A stretch of 34,088 nt of DNA, taken from Prevotella sp. GTDB lineage: Bacteria > Bacteroidota > Bacteroidia > Bacteroidales > Bacteroidaceae. The stretch spans positions 1 through 34,088 of the forward strand of contig JAEENF010000158.1 of the NCBI GenBank assembly GCA_016283605.1. The letters run 5' to 3'. The notes under the pieces are model-generated. The model was not told the DNA's origin. It saw only the letters and a program-made list of their open reading frames with translations, and did not search any database. Numbering within the stretch: position 1 is the first letter of the stretch; the number at the start of each line of letters is the position of its first letter. Shown piece by piece: positions 1 through 6,799 of this stretch. Position numbers and translations under genes: made by a program.

Positions 1-897
1 GGGTACTACCTTGCCAACGGAATCACTCACAGTGCCCTCAAAAACCGAATCACAATGATGTTACATAAAGAATCCCCCCGCAGACGCCTGTTGAAACTGC
101 TGGCCCTGCTGCCCATCGTTGGCGTCACCCTTGCCCTCAACGCCGAGACTGTCACCGATGTCATCTATAAGAACGATAAGCCGCAGAAGCAGGTGCCCGT
201 GAAGAAGGGCAAGGCCAATGCGACCATCAGGACGGGTAACAACCAGACCATCCAGGTGGTGGCCACGGACATCCAGAAGACTGAGAAGCAGGAGGTCAAG
301 GAGGAAGCCTCCGCTAAGCCTAACGACGAGCGTGCCTTCGATGTCGTGGAAGAGATGCCTCAGTTCCCTGGCGGCATGCAGGCATTGATGGAATTCCTCT
401 CAAAAAATATCCGCTATCCGAAGGAAGCCTTCGAGGCTAACAAACAAGGCCGTGTCATTGCCAATTTCGTGATTGAGAGAGACGGCAGCATCAGCGAGGC
501 CAAGGTCGTGAAATCTGTAGATCCAGCGCTCGATGAGGAAGCAGTCCGTGTCATCAACGCAATGCCTAATTGGATGCCAGGCAGACAGAGCGGCAAGGCC
601 GTGCGCGTGAAGTACACTGTTCCGATCAATTTCCGTCTGGACGGCAGCAAACCCAAGGACAACAACGTTGCTAACGTCATGCAGGCTGCTGCTTCTGGTA
701 ATATCTTTCTAACGACAAACAATCCTGTCAAGACGCCGTTGATTATTGTCGATGGCAAGGAAGTGCCTTATGAGAACTTGAAAACTATCGTCCATGATGA
801 TGTCGAGAGTATCAATGTGCTGAAAGACAAGGCCGCCGTCACTATGTATGGTGAGAAAGGCAAAGATGGTGTTATCGTCATCACCACGAAGAAGTAA
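1..897 (+). CDS. BlaR1-like M56 peptidase, C-terminal part with TonB domain (5' end outside window)
   Basis: The frame is open from base 1, and the ATGs at 55 and 58 lie inside a conserved stretch (HSALKNRITMM) that normally follows the M56 peptidase core, so the true start is upstream of the window. What is visible: the end of the cytosolic loop, the last membrane segment (LLKLLALLPIVGVTLAL, about 91-141), a charged spacer, a TonB C-terminal domain (about 337-643, starting FDVVEEMPQFPGG and containing YPKEA and NWMPGRQSGKAV), and a final segment (about 733-894) with IIVDGKEV, VESINVLKDKAA and GVIVITTKK, which resembles the plug of SusC-type receptors. In Bacteroidetes these proteins are usually paired with a BlaI-type repressor just upstream, outside this window. 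The metalloprotease HExxH motif cannot be checked here. Family assignment is firm; substrate and signal are unknown. Confidence 0.88.
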   Translation, partial: GYYLANGITHSALKNRITMMLHKESPRRRLLKLLALLPIVGVTLALNAETVTDVIYKNDKPQKQVPVKKGKANATIRTGNNQTIQVVATDIQKTEKQEVKEEASAKPNDERAFDVVEEMPQFPGGMQALMEFLSKNIRYPKEAFEANKQGRVIANFVIERDGSISEAKVVKSVDPALDEEAVRVINAMPNWMPGRQSGKAVRVKYTVPINFRLDGSKPKDNNVANVMQAAASGNIFLTTNNPVKTPLIIVDGKEVPYENLKTIVHDDVESINVLKDKAAVTMYGEKGKDGVIVITTKK

Positions 898-908
898 TAA
901 ATCCTCTT

Positions 909-2021
909 ATGAACAGAATCATAATATTCTTAGGCCTCGCCTTTCTGACGACTCTCTCCGTCAGGGGCGAGGTCTTTGCGAAAAAGAAGGTGGTGGAACC
1001 CATTGCCACGGATTCCCTCACCCTTCTGATAGAAGCTGGTGACAGCTGTATGAAGCAGTCCAACACCTTCGAGGCACTCCAATATTTCCAGCAGGCCTAT
1101 GCCCATTGCGACAGCAGTCTCACACGCATCAAACTCGCAGACTGCTACTACAAACGGGGAAACTACTATCAGACCGCCAATCTGCTGAAAAATGTCCCAG
1201 GCGGACAATTCACCCACGAAGCCCTGCGACAGCTCGCCTTCAGCTATCAGAAACAGAATGATATCGACTCCTACCTCTTTTGGGCTGGGCAATTGGTGGC
1301 CCACTATCCCATGGACGGTGAGATGATCGCGGGTCTCACGGTGGGCTATGCCAGGAAAGACCAAGCCTGGAAGGGCGTCAGTTATGGCGAAGGTTACTTC
1401 AAGGAAGACTCCACGAACATCCTCGTAAACCGTGCCCTCGCCGATGCCTATTTCATGGACCGTAAGTTCGACAAGTCGGCAGCGATGTACGAACGTCTGC
1501 TGCAGCAAGGGGATTCCACCTTCAACACGCTCTACTCCGCAGGCATGTGCTACTCACAGTTAGACAGCCTAGAACTGGCCTATGAGCATCTTCGCAATGC
1601 CCTCTTCCTATCACAGATGCAACACGCCAATTGTGCCTATCGGTTAGGAGTTGTTTGCGTGGATACCCACCGATTGGACGAGGGAATCGGCTATCTGGAT
1701 CTCGCCACAGAGCTTCTGAAGCCCGATACCACCGTCATGAAAGCTATCACCCTCGCAAAAGGCGAAGCCTACTATCTGTCATTTCACCATGCCAAAGCTG
1801 TGGAAGCCTGGAAGGAACACTTGAAATATAATCCCAATTCCATCGCCACCTATTATAATATCGCCAATGCCACCTATTATTACCTTCCAGACAATAAACA
1901 AGCGAAGAGTTACTTTGAGAAGTTTCTCGAACTTGCCCGCAAGGAAGAGACCCCCAATGCCCAGCTGAAGGAGATGATGGAGAAGGCAGAGACATTGCTC
2001 AAAAAGTCTAAAGTACGTTAA
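909..2021 (+). CDS. Secreted TPR-repeat protein
   Basis: 370 residues. The N-terminus MNRIIIFLGLAFLTTLSVRG is a signal peptide, probably cleaved near VFA (residue 24). The rest is built of helical pairs with TPR-like spacing, for example EALQYFQQAYAHCDSSLTRIKLADCYYKRGNYYQTA, KSAAMYERLLQ and AYEHLRNALFLSQMQHANCAYRLGVV, covering roughly residues 45-360. The C-terminus is rich in Lys and Glu. It starts 11 nt after the M56 peptidase stop and is probably in the same operon, so it may be a periplasmic scaffold or partner of that signalling protein; this is inference from position only. There is no enzymatic motif. Confidence 0.85.
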   Translation: MNRIIIFLGLAFLTTLSVRGEVFAKKKVVEPIATDSLTLLIEAGDSCMKQSNTFEALQYFQQAYAHCDSSLTRIKLADCYYKRGNYYQTANLLKNVPGGQFTHEALRQLAFSYQKQNDIDSYLFWAGQLVAHYPMDGEMIAGLTVGYARKDQAWKGVSYGEGYFKEDSTNILVNRALADAYFMDRKFDKSAAMYERLLQQGDSTFNTLYSAGMCYSQLDSLELAYEHLRNALFLSQMQHANCAYRLGVVCVDTHRLDEGIGYLDLATELLKPDTTVMKAITLAKGEAYYLSFHHAKAVEAWKEHLKYNPNSIATYYNIANATYYYLPDNKQAKSYFEKFLELARKEETPNAQLKEMMEKAETLLKKSKVR

Positions 2022-2036
2022 GTTTTTTACGTTTCG

Positions 2037-2067
2037 TTGCATAGTTCCGATTTTTTCTGTATTTTTG
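2037..2067 (+). promoter_or_regulatory. Bacteroidetes-type promoter for the 2087 gene and rpoN
   Basis: TATTTTTG at 2060-2067 fits the -7 consensus TAnnTTTG. A weak -33 element (TTG at 2037-2039) lies at suitable spacing. It precedes the ATG at 2087 by about 20 nt and would start the run through rpoN and probably on to ispG. Confidence 0.6.
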
Positions 2068-2086
2068 CAGAAAAAATAGAGAGACT

Positions 2087-2734
2087 ATGGCAAGAAACGC
2101 GAAATGGTCGGAAGACTACTGGCTGCTGCTGATGCAGATCTACCTCCAAAAACCCGTGGGTGTCAAGCCCATGTACAGCCGGAAGATGGTGGATCTAAGC
2201 CTTGAATTGCACATCGCGCCCAACATACTGTTTACAAAGATGTGTCAGATTGCCAATCTGGAAACTCCCCGTGTCGAACATATCTGGGAGACTTACGGCA
2301 ATAACCCCCGTAAACTGACTCGTGCCATCAAACTGTGGCATGAGATGCGTGGTTATGGTCATGCAGATGAGTTTTATGATGGCGTGGAGGTGAACGAAAC
2401 CTTTGAGAAGGACTTCAAACCTGTATCCGACAGCAACATGACCCCCGCGATGCTCATCCTGATCCTGGACCTGTACTTTCGTCTCACCCCCATCACGATG
2501 GTCAGCGAGACTCCAGAGATCCAACAACTGGCCAGACTTCTCAAGGTAAAGCCACAAGAGGTCGTTGAGGTGATGGAGGTCTTCCAACACTGCGATCCTT
2601 ACCTAAATAAGAAGGACGTCATGATCAGTCCATTGCTCTTGCCCTGTAATGACATCTGGCGACGTTTCGGCAATTCAGACACAGAACAGTTGGCATCGTT
2701 CGCAGAACAACTCTCAGAATACTTTAAGGGATGA
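2087..2734 (+). CDS. Conserved hypothetical protein upstream of rpoN
   Basis: 215 residues, with no signal peptide or membrane segment; predicted soluble and largely helical. I do not recognise a named family. Visible features are an aromatic N-terminus (WSEDYWLLLMQIYLQKP), a segment IANLETPRVEHIWETYGNNPRKLTRAIKLWHEMRG that could be a helical DNA- or protein-binding module, and a second helical segment, LARLLKVKPQEVVEVMEVFQHCDPYL. Its stop overlaps the rpoN start (ATGA at 2731-2734), so the two are translationally coupled. This suggests, but does not show, a role tied to sigma-54. The ATG at 2087 is chosen because a TAnnTTTG box lies about 20 nt before it. Confidence 0.8.
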   Translation: MARNAKWSEDYWLLLMQIYLQKPVGVKPMYSRKMVDLSLELHIAPNILFTKMCQIANLETPRVEHIWETYGNNPRKLTRAIKLWHEMRGYGHADEFYDGVEVNETFEKDFKPVSDSNMTPAMLILILDLYFRLTPITMVSETPEIQQLARLLKVKPQEVVEVMEVFQHCDPYLNKKDVMISPLLLPCNDIWRRFGNSDTEQLASFAEQLSEYFKG

Positions 2735-4233
2735 GTGTGAAAAGCGGTCAGATTCAGGAACAGAGACTGACGGAGAGTCAGAAACTGGCTCAGAGCATCT
2801 CACACCAGCAGCTGCTACAGGCGTCGTTGGTAGAGTTGCCCGTTACCCAACTCGTAGACCGTATCAACACAGAGATGAACGATAATCCTGCTTTGGACAT
2901 AGACTATGATGCACAGGAGGCTCCAGACTATCCGGACTATACCGATGACAACGAAGCTACAGACTACGAGATGAACAATGAGCGCGAAGAACGACAGTCC
3001 GCTCTCGATGAGGCCCTCGCAGGTATCGGCCGCGACGATGAGGACCTGCCTGTATATCATGGTGGCATCGATGTGGCGGAAGAGCGCGAAGAGATGGTCT
3101 ATGGCGAAACCACATCCTTCTATGATCAACTGAAAGAACAGGTAGGCGAGACGAATCTCACGGAGCGCCAGCGCGACATCATCGAATATCTCATCGGCTC
3201 ACTCGACGACGATGGATTACTGAGAAAATCCCTCGACGTCATCAGCGACGAACTGGCCATCTATCACAATCTCGACACCACCCCTCAAGAAATCGAGGAG
3301 GTGCTCACCATCCTGAAGGACTTCGACCCTGCGGGCATTGGTGCACAATCGCTACAGGAATGCCTGCTGATACAGATCTCGCGGCGCGAGAAATCGATAG
3401 TAAAAACGCTGATGAAAAAGGTCATCGCCGACTATTTTGAGGAATTCACAAAAAAACACTGGGACAAGATACAACAGGCTCTGGATTTGACGGATATGCA
3501 GGCTAAAGCCCTCTTTGACGAACTCCGCAAGCTGAATCCACGTCCAGGAGCCTCGATGGGCGAGACGGTGGGTAGAAGTCTGCAACAGATAACCCCAGAT
3601 TTCATCGTAGATACACAAGACGACGGCACCATCACCTTTACCCTGAACAACGGTGAGATACCTGAATTGAAGGTGTCGCAATCGTTTGTAGACTCCATGA
3701 AAGAATATCAGGAGAACAAAGACCACTTAAGCCGACAGACGAAGGAGGCACTGTTGTATATCAAGAAAAAGGTGGATGCCGCACAGGGATTCATCGAAGC
3801 AATCAAAGCGCGACGACATACCCTCGCAGTAACCATGCAGGCCATCATCACACTGCAACGACAGTTCTTTCTCGATGGCGACGAAGCCTCATTACGTCCT
3901 ATGATATTAAAGGATGTGGCAGAATATACGGGACTGGATCTCAGCACCATCTCACGTGTCAGCAATTCAAAATACGCCCAGACCCGTTGGGGCACTTTTC
4001 CCCTGCGACATTTCTTCAGCGACAGCTATGTGACGGAGAGTGGTGAGGAACTGTCTACACGACAGATCAAGGCTGCCCTGCGTGACATCATCGAAGCTGA
4101 AGACCCCAAGAGTCCACTCAGCGACGATGCTCTCCGCGAGGAACTCACTAAGAAGGGTTTTCCTATAGCCCGACGGACGGTTGCTAAATATCGTGAGCAA
4201 CTAGGTATCCCCATAGCAAGACTAAGAAGGTAA
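2731..4233 (+). CDS. rpoN: RNA polymerase sigma-54 factor
   Basis: 500 residues, a normal length for RpoN. Region I is the Gln/Leu-rich N-terminus (residues 7-45, with SQKLAQSISHQQLLQASLVEL). An acidic region II follows (about 48-115, rich in Asp, Glu and Tyr). The core-binding domain (about 130-300) contains LKDFDPAGIGAQSLQECLL. The helix-turn-helix region includes DLSTISRVSNSKYAQTRWG, and the diagnostic RpoN box, ARRTVAKYRE, is at residues 480-489. It directs RNA polymerase to -24/-12 promoters and needs AAA+ enhancer-binding activators, none of which is encoded in this window. The start overlaps the upstream stop by 4 nt. Confidence 0.98.
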   Translation: MSVKSGQIQEQRLTESQKLAQSISHQQLLQASLVELPVTQLVDRINTEMNDNPALDIDYDAQEAPDYPDYTDDNEATDYEMNNEREERQSALDEALAGIGRDDEDLPVYHGGIDVAEEREEMVYGETTSFYDQLKEQVGETNLTERQRDIIEYLIGSLDDDGLLRKSLDVISDELAIYHNLDTTPQEIEEVLTILKDFDPAGIGAQSLQECLLIQISRREKSIVKTLMKKVIADYFEEFTKKHWDKIQQALDLTDMQAKALFDELRKLNPRPGASMGETVGRSLQQITPDFIVDTQDDGTITFTLNNGEIPELKVSQSFVDSMKEYQENKDHLSRQTKEALLYIKKKVDAAQGFIEAIKARRHTLAVTMQAIITLQRQFFLDGDEASLRPMILKDVAEYTGLDLSTISRVSNSKYAQTRWGTFPLRHFFSDSYVTESGEELSTRQIKAALRDIIEAEDPKSPLSDDALREELTKKGFPIARRTVAKYREQLGIPIARLRR

Positions 4234-4235
4234 AA

Positions 4236-4256
4236 GTGAATAGTGAATAGTGAAAA
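4236..4256 (+). repeat. Heptad array between rpoN and the PAP2-like gene
   Basis: Three units: GTGAATA twice, then GTGAAAA. It starts 2 nt after the rpoN stop. The last unit contains the GTG start codon (4250) of the next gene. Confidence 0.85.
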
Positions 4257-4870
4257 GGGAGAAGACAATCATATTGACGGCTAGGGTGATGAGTATGGTA
4301 TTCACGCCCTTCTATCTGCCAATCGTAGGACTGGCGGCATTGTTTACGTTGAGCTATCTCAGTCAGATGCCGACGCCTTACAAACTGCAGGTGCTCACGA
4401 TGGTCTACTTGTTTACCATCCTTCTACCTACGGTGCTGATTCATTTATACCGCAAGCATCAGGGATGGACACTTATACAATTAGGCAACCGCGAACGGCG
4501 TATGGTGCCTTATATGATCAGTATCCTTTGTTACTTCTGCTGTGTCTACTGGATGGACTATCTACACATTCCCCACTTCATGAGCAATATCGTTTCAGTG
4601 GCGCTGTTTATTCAGATTGTATGTGCACTGATCAACGTGTGGTGGAAGATCTCAACACATACCGCCGCCATCGGAGGAGTGGCTGGAGCACTCTTCGTCT
4701 TCGGCGAACTCTTCGGCTTTAATCCCGTGTGGTGGCTCTGCCTGGTGTTTATCCTGGCTGGTATCCTTGGAACAAGTCGTATGATCCTGCGTCAGCACTC
4801 GTTGTTACAAGTCGTAGCAGGATTTGTCATCGGCGTCATTTGCGCCTGCATCGGACTGGTGTATTTTTAA
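4250..4870 (+). CDS. PAP2-like integral membrane protein
   Basis: 206 residues from a GTG start at 4250, which lies in a heptad repeat. The next in-frame ATG (4289) would remove the first 13 residues (MKREKTIILTARV), which look like a normal basic N-terminus, so GTG is preferred. About six membrane helices. Two spots resemble PAP2 phosphatase motifs: KISTHTAAIGG (like motif 2, PSGH replaced by STH) and SRMILRQHSLLQ (SR-x5-H of motif 3, with the final Asp replaced by Gln). Motif 1 is not clear. The altered residues make phosphatase activity uncertain; a lipid-linked substrate would be expected if it is active. It lies between rpoN and purE, an order I recall from other Bacteroidales. Confidence 0.8.
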   Translation: MKREKTIILTARVMSMVFTPFYLPIVGLAALFTLSYLSQMPTPYKLQVLTMVYLFTILLPTVLIHLYRKHQGWTLIQLGNRERRMVPYMISILCYFCCVYWMDYLHIPHFMSNIVSVALFIQIVCALINVWWKISTHTAAIGGVAGALFVFGELFGFNPVWWLCLVFILAGILGTSRMILRQHSLLQVVAGFVIGVICACIGLVYF

Positions 4871-4898
4871 GTGAATAGTTATTAGTGAATAGTGATAT
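4871..4898 (+). repeat. Heptad array between the PAP2-like gene and purE
   Basis: Four 7-nt units: GTGAATA, GTTATTA, GTGAATA, GTGATAT. It begins directly after the upstream stop codon and ends inside the purE ATG (4897-4899). It also holds an in-frame GTG (4885) that could add MNSD to PurE. Confidence 0.85.
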
Positions 4899-5403
4899 GA
4901 AACCGTTAGTAAGTATTATCATGGGTAGCACGAGCGACCTGCCCATTATGGAAAAAGCCTGTAAGTTGCTGAATGAGATGCAAGTGCCCTTTGAAGTGAA
5001 TGCATTGTCAGCACACCGTACTCCCGATGCTGTGGAGGAATTTGCACGCACGGCCAAGAGTCGTGGTATCAAGGTTATCATTGCAGGTGCCGGAATGGCT
5101 GCTGCTTTACCTGGTGTCATCGCTGCCTCGACGACACTGCCCGTTATTGGCGTACCCATCAAAGGGATGCTCGACGGTCTTGACGCCATGCTCTCCATCA
5201 TCCAAATGCCTCCAGGCATCCCCGTAGCGACAGTGGGTGTGAATGGTGCCCAGAATGCAGCCCTTCTGGCTGTAGAGATGATGGCCCTCAGCGATGAGAT
5301 GCTGGCACAGCGTCTCGCCGTATATAAAGGTAACCTGCGGATTAAGATTGAAAAAGCCAATGAGGAATTAGCCCAAATCAAATATGAGTATAAGACGAAT
5401 TAG
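4897..5403 (+). CDS. purE: N5-carboxyaminoimidazole ribonucleotide mutase
   Basis: 168 residues from ATG 4897. Interconverts N5-CAIR and CAIR in purine synthesis. Class I PurE motifs are present: MGSTSDLP (residues 9-16), the catalytic SAHRTP (His40), and the C-terminal SIIQMPPGIPVATVGVNGAQNAALLA. One departure from the family is that the usual AAHLPG loop reads AAALPG, so the His equivalent to E. coli His75 is Ala70. The start at 4897 is preferred to an in-frame GTG at 4885, which lies in the repeat and would only add MNSD. The 3' end overlaps ispG by 20 nt, implying translational coupling. Confidence 0.96.
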   Translation: MKPLVSIIMGSTSDLPIMEKACKLLNEMQVPFEVNALSAHRTPDAVEEFARTAKSRGIKVIIAGAGMAAALPGVIAASTTLPVIGVPIKGMLDGLDAMLSIIQMPPGIPVATVGVNGAQNAALLAVEMMALSDEMLAQRLAVYKGNLRIKIEKANEELAQIKYEYKTN

Positions 5404-6772
5404 TAGTGAAACCCGTGTGGGCGGTATCGGCATCGGAGGTGCAAACCCCATCCGTATCCAGTCGATGGCAACTGTAGACACCAACGACACAGAAGGCTGT
5501 GTGGCTCAGGCCAAGCGTATCATCGATGCAGGTGGTGAGTTGGTACGTTTTACCACACAAGGCACCCGTGAGGCTGAGAACATGAAGAACATCTCTGCCC
5601 GTTTGAAGGCCGACGGTTACGAGACTCCCCTCGTAGCCGATGTGCACTTTACGGCACATACGGCCGATGTCGCAGCCCTCTACTGCGAGAAGGTGCGTAT
5701 CAACCCTGGTAACTATGTGGATCCAGGACGTACCTTTAAGCACCTGGAATATACCGATGAGGAATATGCTGCAGAGCTGCAGAAGATAGGACACCAGTTG
5801 GTGCCTTTCCTGAATATCTGTAAGGAGCACCATACGGCAGTGCGTATAGGTGTGAATCACGGTTCTCTCAGCGACCGTATCATGTCACGTTATGGTGACA
5901 CGCCAGAGGGTATCGTAGAGAGTTGTATGGAATTCCTACGCATATGTCGTCGTGAAAACTTCAACGATGTGGTTATCTCCATCAAGGCCTCGAACACCGT
6001 AGTGATGGTGACCACCGTTCGTCTGTTAGTGAAAACGATGGATCAGGAAGACATGCATTATCCCCTGCATCTGGGCGTCACTGAGGCTGGCGAAGGTGAG
6101 GACGGACGTATTAAGAGTGCTGTCGGTATCGGTGCGCTGTTGACAGAAGGCATCGGCGACACTATCCGTGTGTCTCTCTCTGAAGAACCTGAGTGCGAAA
6201 TCCCCGTGGCCCGCAAGCTCGTGGATATGATTGAGGAATGTGCTGCGCTGCGTGCTCAAGCTGAAGCCAGCATTCAAGATGACACCATCACGCTGACCCT
6301 CGATGCCCCAGATTGGGAAACTCTACAACTGAAAGCTGCAATGTCTGTCGGCGCCCTCCTCATCGATCACAAGGCCCATCAACTTGTCATCCGTCTTAAC
6401 AGCGGTAGCAAACTCTCAACTCTCAGTTCTCAACTCTCCACTCTCTCCGATGCCATTCTCCAGGCCGCCCGTATTAAGTTTACGAAGACCGAATACATCT
6501 CCTGTCCAGGCTGCGGACGTACGCTCTATAACCTTCAGGAGACCATCGCAAAGATTAAGGCGGCAACGAAGGACCTCGTGGGACTGAAGATAGGTATCAT
6601 GGGATGTATCGTCAACGGTCCTGGCGAGATGGCTGATGCTGATTACGGTTATGTAGGTGCCGGCCGTGGGAAGATCAGTCTCTATAAGGCTAAGGAATGT
6701 GTGGAGAAGAACATTCCTGAGGAAGAGGCTGTAGAGAAACTACTCGAACTCATCCGTAACGACAGAAAATAA
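5384..6772 (+). CDS. ispG: 4-hydroxy-3-methylbut-2-enyl diphosphate synthase, shortened middle domain
   Basis: 462 residues. Converts MEcPP to HMBPP in the MEP isoprenoid pathway. The N-terminal TIM barrel is intact (IRIQSMATVDTND, VADVHF, RINPGNY, NHGSLSDRI, LGVTEAGEG). The C-terminal [4Fe-4S] domain has CPGCGRT (Cys374, Cys377), GIMGCIVNGPGE (Cys408, Glu415) and GAGRGK. Bacteroides enzymes, as I recall them, carry a large inserted domain between barrel and cluster domain (total about 600 residues); here only about 85 residues (roughly 282-366) lie between, and residues 343-354 are encoded by a heptad repeat. The ATG at 5384 lies inside the 3' end of purE and matches the family N-terminus. 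Confidence 0.97.
   Translation: MSIRRISSETRVGGIGIGGANPIRIQSMATVDTNDTEGCVAQAKRIIDAGGELVRFTTQGTREAENMKNISARLKADGYETPLVADVHFTAHTADVAALYCEKVRINPGNYVDPGRTFKHLEYTDEEYAAELQKIGHQLVPFLNICKEHHTAVRIGVNHGSLSDRIMSRYGDTPEGIVESCMEFLRICRRENFNDVVISIKASNTVVMVTTVRLLVKTMDQEDMHYPLHLGVTEAGEGEDGRIKSAVGIGALLTEGIGDTIRVSLSEEPECEIPVARKLVDMIEECAALRAQAEASIQDDTITLTLDAPDWETLQLKAAMSVGALLIDHKAHQLVIRLNSGSKLSTLSSQLSTLSDAILQAARIKFTKTEYISCPGCGRTLYNLQETIAKIKAATKDLVGLKIGIMGCIVNGPGEMADADYGYVGAGRGKISLYKAKECVEKNIPEEEAVEKLLELIRNDRK
6411..6445 (+). repeat. Heptad array inside ispG
   Basis: Five in-frame units: AACTCTC, AACTCTC, AGTTCTC, AACTCTC, CACTCTC. They encode KLSTLSSQLSTLS-like sequence in the reduced middle domain of IspG. The orientation is opposite to that of the intercistronic copies. 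Confidence 0.85.
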
Positions 6773-6774
6773 AG

Positions 6775-6796
6775 AATCCCGCCAGCTGGCGGGATT
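6775..6796. terminator. Bidirectional terminator between ispG and the sensor-kinase-like gene
   Basis: A perfect inverted repeat whose core is ATCCCGCCAGCTGGCGGGAT, flanked by A-rich sequence on the left and TTTCTTT on the right. It lies exactly between the ispG stop (6772) and the convergent gene's stop (6800), so one hairpin can serve both strands. Confidence 0.85.
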
Positions 6797-6799
6797 TCT

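Noticed and set aside
4236..4898. Heptad arrays as a CRISPR array
   Set aside because: Units are 7 nt with no spacers, and there are no cas genes.
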